From positions 124,001 through 188,000 of the forward strand of contig JACATO010002137.1 in the NCBI GenBank assembly GCA_018389105.1: 64,000 nucleotides of DNA, in the 5' to 3' direction. Of the stretch, positions 61,201-64,000 are shown piece after piece. The position numbers were made by a program, and so were the translations under genes. Within the stretch, counting starts at the first letter, position 1. The number at the start of each line of letters is the position of its first letter. The notes beneath the pieces were generated by a model that was not told the origin of the DNA, ran no database searches, and worked only from the letters and a program-made list of their open reading frames with translations. The stretch is from Nautilus pompilius. Its lineage: Eukaryota; Mollusca; Cephalopoda; Nautilida; Nautilidae.

Positions 61201-64000
61201 TGTGGAGAAAGAAATTCCTATCCCATCTGTGGATGGTTGTTGCAGAGGTCGATGGAATCAAAGCACCAGCAGGCTGCATCCTCAACTGGTTGGCTTAGCC
61301 TTGTGTATACCACTTGAGGTGTCCCTCTACCCCTCACATCTGCATCACTCGGCATAGGTTAACCCATGGGCTGTGACATGCAGTACCTCTGTCATTAATA
61401 TAACTCTCTGTAATGGTAAAACCCTATATTGTTTTGATCCCACGCGTTCTGCAATGTGTGTGTGTGTGTTGATTAAATGTACAGCCAGTTCAGTACAAAT
61501 ACTAGCCGGTGTTTTTAGGCCAGGGTAAGGGAGGTAAAAGCTGATGTGATATGTGGAGGGTTAAAACTTGAAAAGCTTAAACGACAACTTTATGCCATAA
61601 ATGAAATCTGGCTTTTTGTTTTTGAGGGATTATATTTATTGAAGACAAAAATAGATTTGGTGAGGCAAAAAAAAAAAAAAAAATTTCCAAAAATAAAAAT
61701 GCTAAATGAATTAGGGTTGTAACTCATCCTGTCACTGACGGTTACAGAGCTAGTCATCGTTAACTCGAGATCAGACTGATTTACTTACCCGGCGCATGCT
61801 CATTTCAAAGAGTGGTAATCGGCAGAAAATATCAGTCCGACGTTTTATTGTTGATGACTGTTTTCCACCATCTATGTAAATCGGATCATGAGCTAAATGT
61901 TTGCTTCACTGTGCAAATTGCTTATACCGGCATCTCTGCAAAAATTATTTTAAAGGATAATCTAATTATTACTAAATGTATCCACTATAGTTCAGACAGC
62001 GGACCTGCCCCCCATCCACCATCATTGGAAAGAAGTGTAAGAATGGTAACTAAATAGATCTTGGTCAAACGCTATGTTGCTTTTAATTTATGTAAATTAC
62101 TTTGTCTTCTCTAATTAGTACAAACAAAAAGACAAACAGCAAATGTTAATTATTTTCTAAGTTAGGATTGTCTGTATGTATGTAAGGGTTTTGTTCTTAT
62201 AACATTAACCATAACCTCACAAACTGAAGTCCAATGTTGTTAGGTACCCGATAAGCTGGTTATCTTTGTTGTATCATGGCTTGTGAAGAGTTTGCAATGT
62301 CGTCATTATTGTTGTCTGGTTATTTTTTTTTTGTTGTTTTTTTTTTCCTTGGCGACTGGTGCTTTTCTCTTCTTTTTTCTTCCCCCTTTTGGTCATTTAC
62401 CAATTTGTACAAGGGAGACTACTCTGGCGAGATAGCTTGGTGAAACGGTTATCTCCTAGAGAGTATTACCCTGAAACTATGAGGGCCTGGCAACCTCAGC
62501 AGGAAAAATCCTTACTAAAACTCTTCATTTTTAGATGTGGGAGGAAACTCACATGACCAGCTGGTGAAGAAGACTGAGAAGAAACAGTGCCAGACTGAGC
62601 TGACCCCAGCCAAGGATTAGACTCGGGGCCTACAACCTTGGCAGTCCAGTAATCTAACGGCCAGGCTGCCCTAGGTGACCTGTTTATCAAGTAGCAAAGG
62701 TTAGACAAAAAACAAATGTCTGTTTATGGTTTGTTTAGGATCTGAAATGATTAACATTATTTTGTTTAAAGCAACCATCTTGTGATTCCTCTAGGAAACT
62801 GATCTTAGGATTAACCGATAGCCTAGGGAGTAGATATCGGCTTGGAGCAGTTGACACTTATTTTATCTTAGGACTTGTCTCACTAATTCTGCACTGGACA
62901 AGTATTTTTGCCTTACAGGAACATACATACATCTTCTCAGTGCTTTATTTTTTTTTTTTTTTAAATCCAATTTCTGATGATTCTATCACATTTTTCTTGA
63001 TTAGTGTAACATTCCGGACTAACATAGAAATGATTGTTTAATTTCAGAGCGCCAAAACAGAAAAATTCTTGAGCAGCTTGAAGAGCGTAAGAAACAATTA
63101 AGAATGCAAGCACATCACGGGCCAGGTGGTACCAGGTAAGGGGAAAGCAGTTAGAGTTTCTTATCTACACCATTTAATCCACCTTGTGTGCCAAGAGGAC
63201 ACAAATTAGCATGTAGGTAGTATTGAAAATTCAATGCTACAAACACACGCGAAGCATAAGTAATTTGGTTTGTCCCTGACCACTTGAAGTCTAGCTTTCT
63301 TGTCCTCATCTCAGTATTAACTCTCAGCACTTTTCCATCAGGGTTAAGTTTGTAATTTGGCAAAATGCAAAGTTGATGGGGCACGTTTAGCTTCCAATAC
63401 TAAATATCGTCCTTTATTGCTAATAAAAACTTAGAGACAAAAGATCTTCTTGCTGTGTTATCTCCAGCAACTACACACCTGTACAGATTCTTTTAAAATT
63501 GGCAACTACATAAATATATTACTTTTCTCTTCTTTTGGACTGCAGAAACACTGTTTCAAATCACCACCACCTTGTTTAGTTTAGATAATATACATATTAG
63601 TTTCTAGCAAAGATAATGGCACTAATGATTACCAGGAATTTTATATATATATATAATATGAATGCTTGTCTCTGTTTTAATTTATCCAGCACAGGTAACA
63701 GCACAAATGCCAACAACAACTGTTCAAGCAGCAATTCTAATGCTGGTTCTGTTACTGCCACTCCTGTTACTATGGTGAGTACCGTTACTAAGCAGGAAAG
63801 TAAATGAAGATGAATGTAAATCAACAACTTTGATGTGTTTTGTTCTGGAAACTTCTACAAGTAGCAATAAATGACAGTGATTTGCTTTTTCACATCACAC
63901 TAATATTGTTATGGCTTTCTTTTTTCTTCTTTCTTTTTCCATCTCTATTCTACCGTTTTCCACTTTGTTTTCAGTCTGGACTAGACATGCATCCAATGAC
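55243..64000 (+). CDS. 5' part of an unrecognised coiled-coil, Ser/Asn-rich protein gene (runs off the window)
   Basis: Three downstream exons are well supported. 63048-63135 encodes a charged coiled coil (ERQNRKILEQLEERKKQL). 63690-63774 encodes a Ser/Asn/Thr-rich stretch. 63975 onward begins SGLDMHPMT and continues past the window. All are bounded by good acceptors and GT donors and join in phase. Only the frame needing a phase-1 upstream exon is open through 63048-63135. A candidate first exon, ATG at 55243 to donor at 55273/55274 (MSFQGSSLGQ plus one base), supplies exactly that phase and sits in the CpG-rich zone next to the SNX start. The intron would be about 7.8 kb and would contain the 47 bp minisatellite. 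The composition suggests a nuclear or scaffold protein, but I do not recognise the family. Confidence is about 0.8 for the 63 kb exons and 0.5 for the first exon. Confidence 0.6.
55401..59203. repeat. 47/48 bp hairpin minisatellite, about 80 copies
   Basis: The unit contains GGCTGCT-(9 nt)-AGCAGCC, a perfect 7 bp stem with a loop reading CCCTAACCC or CTTCTAACCC, then a variable triplet (CAA, GTA or GAA), then GGTCTACCCTTTAAACC. CCCTAA-type units are 47 bp and TTCTAA-type units are 48 bp. GGACGG dominates the first 2 kb and GGATGG the last 1.5 kb. The 48 bp type clusters at 57.85-58.5 and 58.75-59.2 kb. In-frame 48 bp units create a 251-codon - strand frame (58550-57795), a repeat artefact unless shown otherwise. 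Confidence 0.97.
59210..60990. other. AT-rich sequence after the minisatellite, no exon seen
   Basis: Probably intron 1 of the + strand gene. Three partial copies of a short motif (TAGTATAG...TCCTATCTTGA / TCCTATCTTCAACTA) occur near 59480-59515, 60240-60290 and 60345-60380. No conserved frame. Confidence 0.5.
60994..61085 (+). mobile_element. 5'-truncated SINE copy (+ strand)
   Basis: CAGGGTAATACTCTCTAGG to CTTGTACAGACTGGTAGATG, then an A-rich tail. It is the inverted match, about 68 bp, of 62406-62473. 5' truncation plus an A-rich end is typical of retroposition. Confidence 0.65.
61320..61560. mobile_element. TTAA-type MITE copy, left end decayed
   Basis: The right end GGAGGG abuts TTAA (61561-61564). 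The interior (CATCACTCGGCATAGGTT, GTTGATTAAATGTACAGCCA) matches the 18.4 and 30.5 kb copies. It contains a (GT)n run. Confidence 0.6.
62390..62700 (-). mobile_element. Full-length tRNA-derived SINE (- strand)
   Basis: Read on the - strand from about 62695: a tRNA-like head with a B box close to GAGTCTAATCC, a shared core (TCTTCACCAGCTGGTCATGT, CATCTAAAAATGAAGAGTTT), the CAGGGTAATACTC...CTTGTACA segment, and an A-rich tail ending near 62390. About 300 bp. The best copy of the family in this window. Confidence 0.75.

Noticed and set aside
61812..62057. 81-codon + strand open frame
   Set aside because: No recognised motif and no fitting splice sites; not in phase with the exon at 63048.
60994..62473. 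A 1.5 kb DNA transposon defined by 68 bp inverted repeats
   Set aside because: No target duplication, no transposase, and one repeat is part of a full SINE; opposed SINE copies fit better.

Overview
The window is intron-rich, AT-rich animal nuclear DNA. It has short conserved exons with GT-AG introns, scattered tRNA-derived SINEs, several classes of cut-and-paste transposon, and CpG-rich promoter islands. The protein sequences and repeat content suggest an invertebrate, most likely a lophotrochozoan such as a mollusc. That placement is an inference; no sequence in the window proves it.

Two genes can be reconstructed exon by exon. The first is on the + strand: DCAF15, a substrate receptor of the CUL4-DDB1 ubiquitin ligase. 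It has 12 coding exons between 14738 and 33942, in consistent phase and totalling about 670 codons. The second is on the - strand: a sorting nexin of the SNX7/SNX30 type with 11 coding exons, start codon at 55017, stop at 36996 and 478 codons. The two genes converge tail to tail across about 3 kb. Immediately beyond the SNX start, a third gene probably begins on the + strand (55243). The next exons I can support lie at 63048-64000. It is a coiled-coil and Ser/Asn-rich protein that I do not recognise, and it runs off the window. Only 225 bases with three CCAAT boxes separate the SNX and third-gene start codons, which looks like a bidirectional promoter. A further CpG-rich promoter at 10.3-12.1 kb appears to drive a gene on the - strand (strong donor at 10607/10606). 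Its downstream exons in the 1-10 kb AT-rich segment could not be resolved.

Region by region: 1-10 kb is AT-rich with a pogo-like element (2299-3895), Tc1/mariner remnants (about 6.1-6.65 kb) and a mariner-like element (8.39-9.57 kb). 10.3-12.2 kb is a CpG-rich promoter zone with a 46-52 bp minisatellite. 12.2-14.2 kb is AT-rich, with poly-A, an (AAT)n run and a retroposon tail. 14.2-15.5 kb is the DCAF15 promoter and first exon. 16.4-34 kb holds the rest of DCAF15, whose introns carry a 2.9 kb hAT element split by a second transposon and a fish-like Tc1 element. 34-37 kb is intergenic. 37-55 kb is the SNX gene, with a deleted hAT, a mariner remnant and SINEs in its introns. 55.4-59.2 kb is an array of about 80 copies of a 47/48 bp hairpin-forming minisatellite. 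59.2-64 kb is a repeat-containing intron followed by the third gene's exons.

The most notable points are the hAT transposase frame that reads cleanly once a nested 635 bp element is skipped, its deleted relative with a perfect target duplication, the large hairpin minisatellite beside a bidirectional promoter, the Tc1 element resembling vertebrate elements, and the Cys/His-rich insertion in DCAF15.
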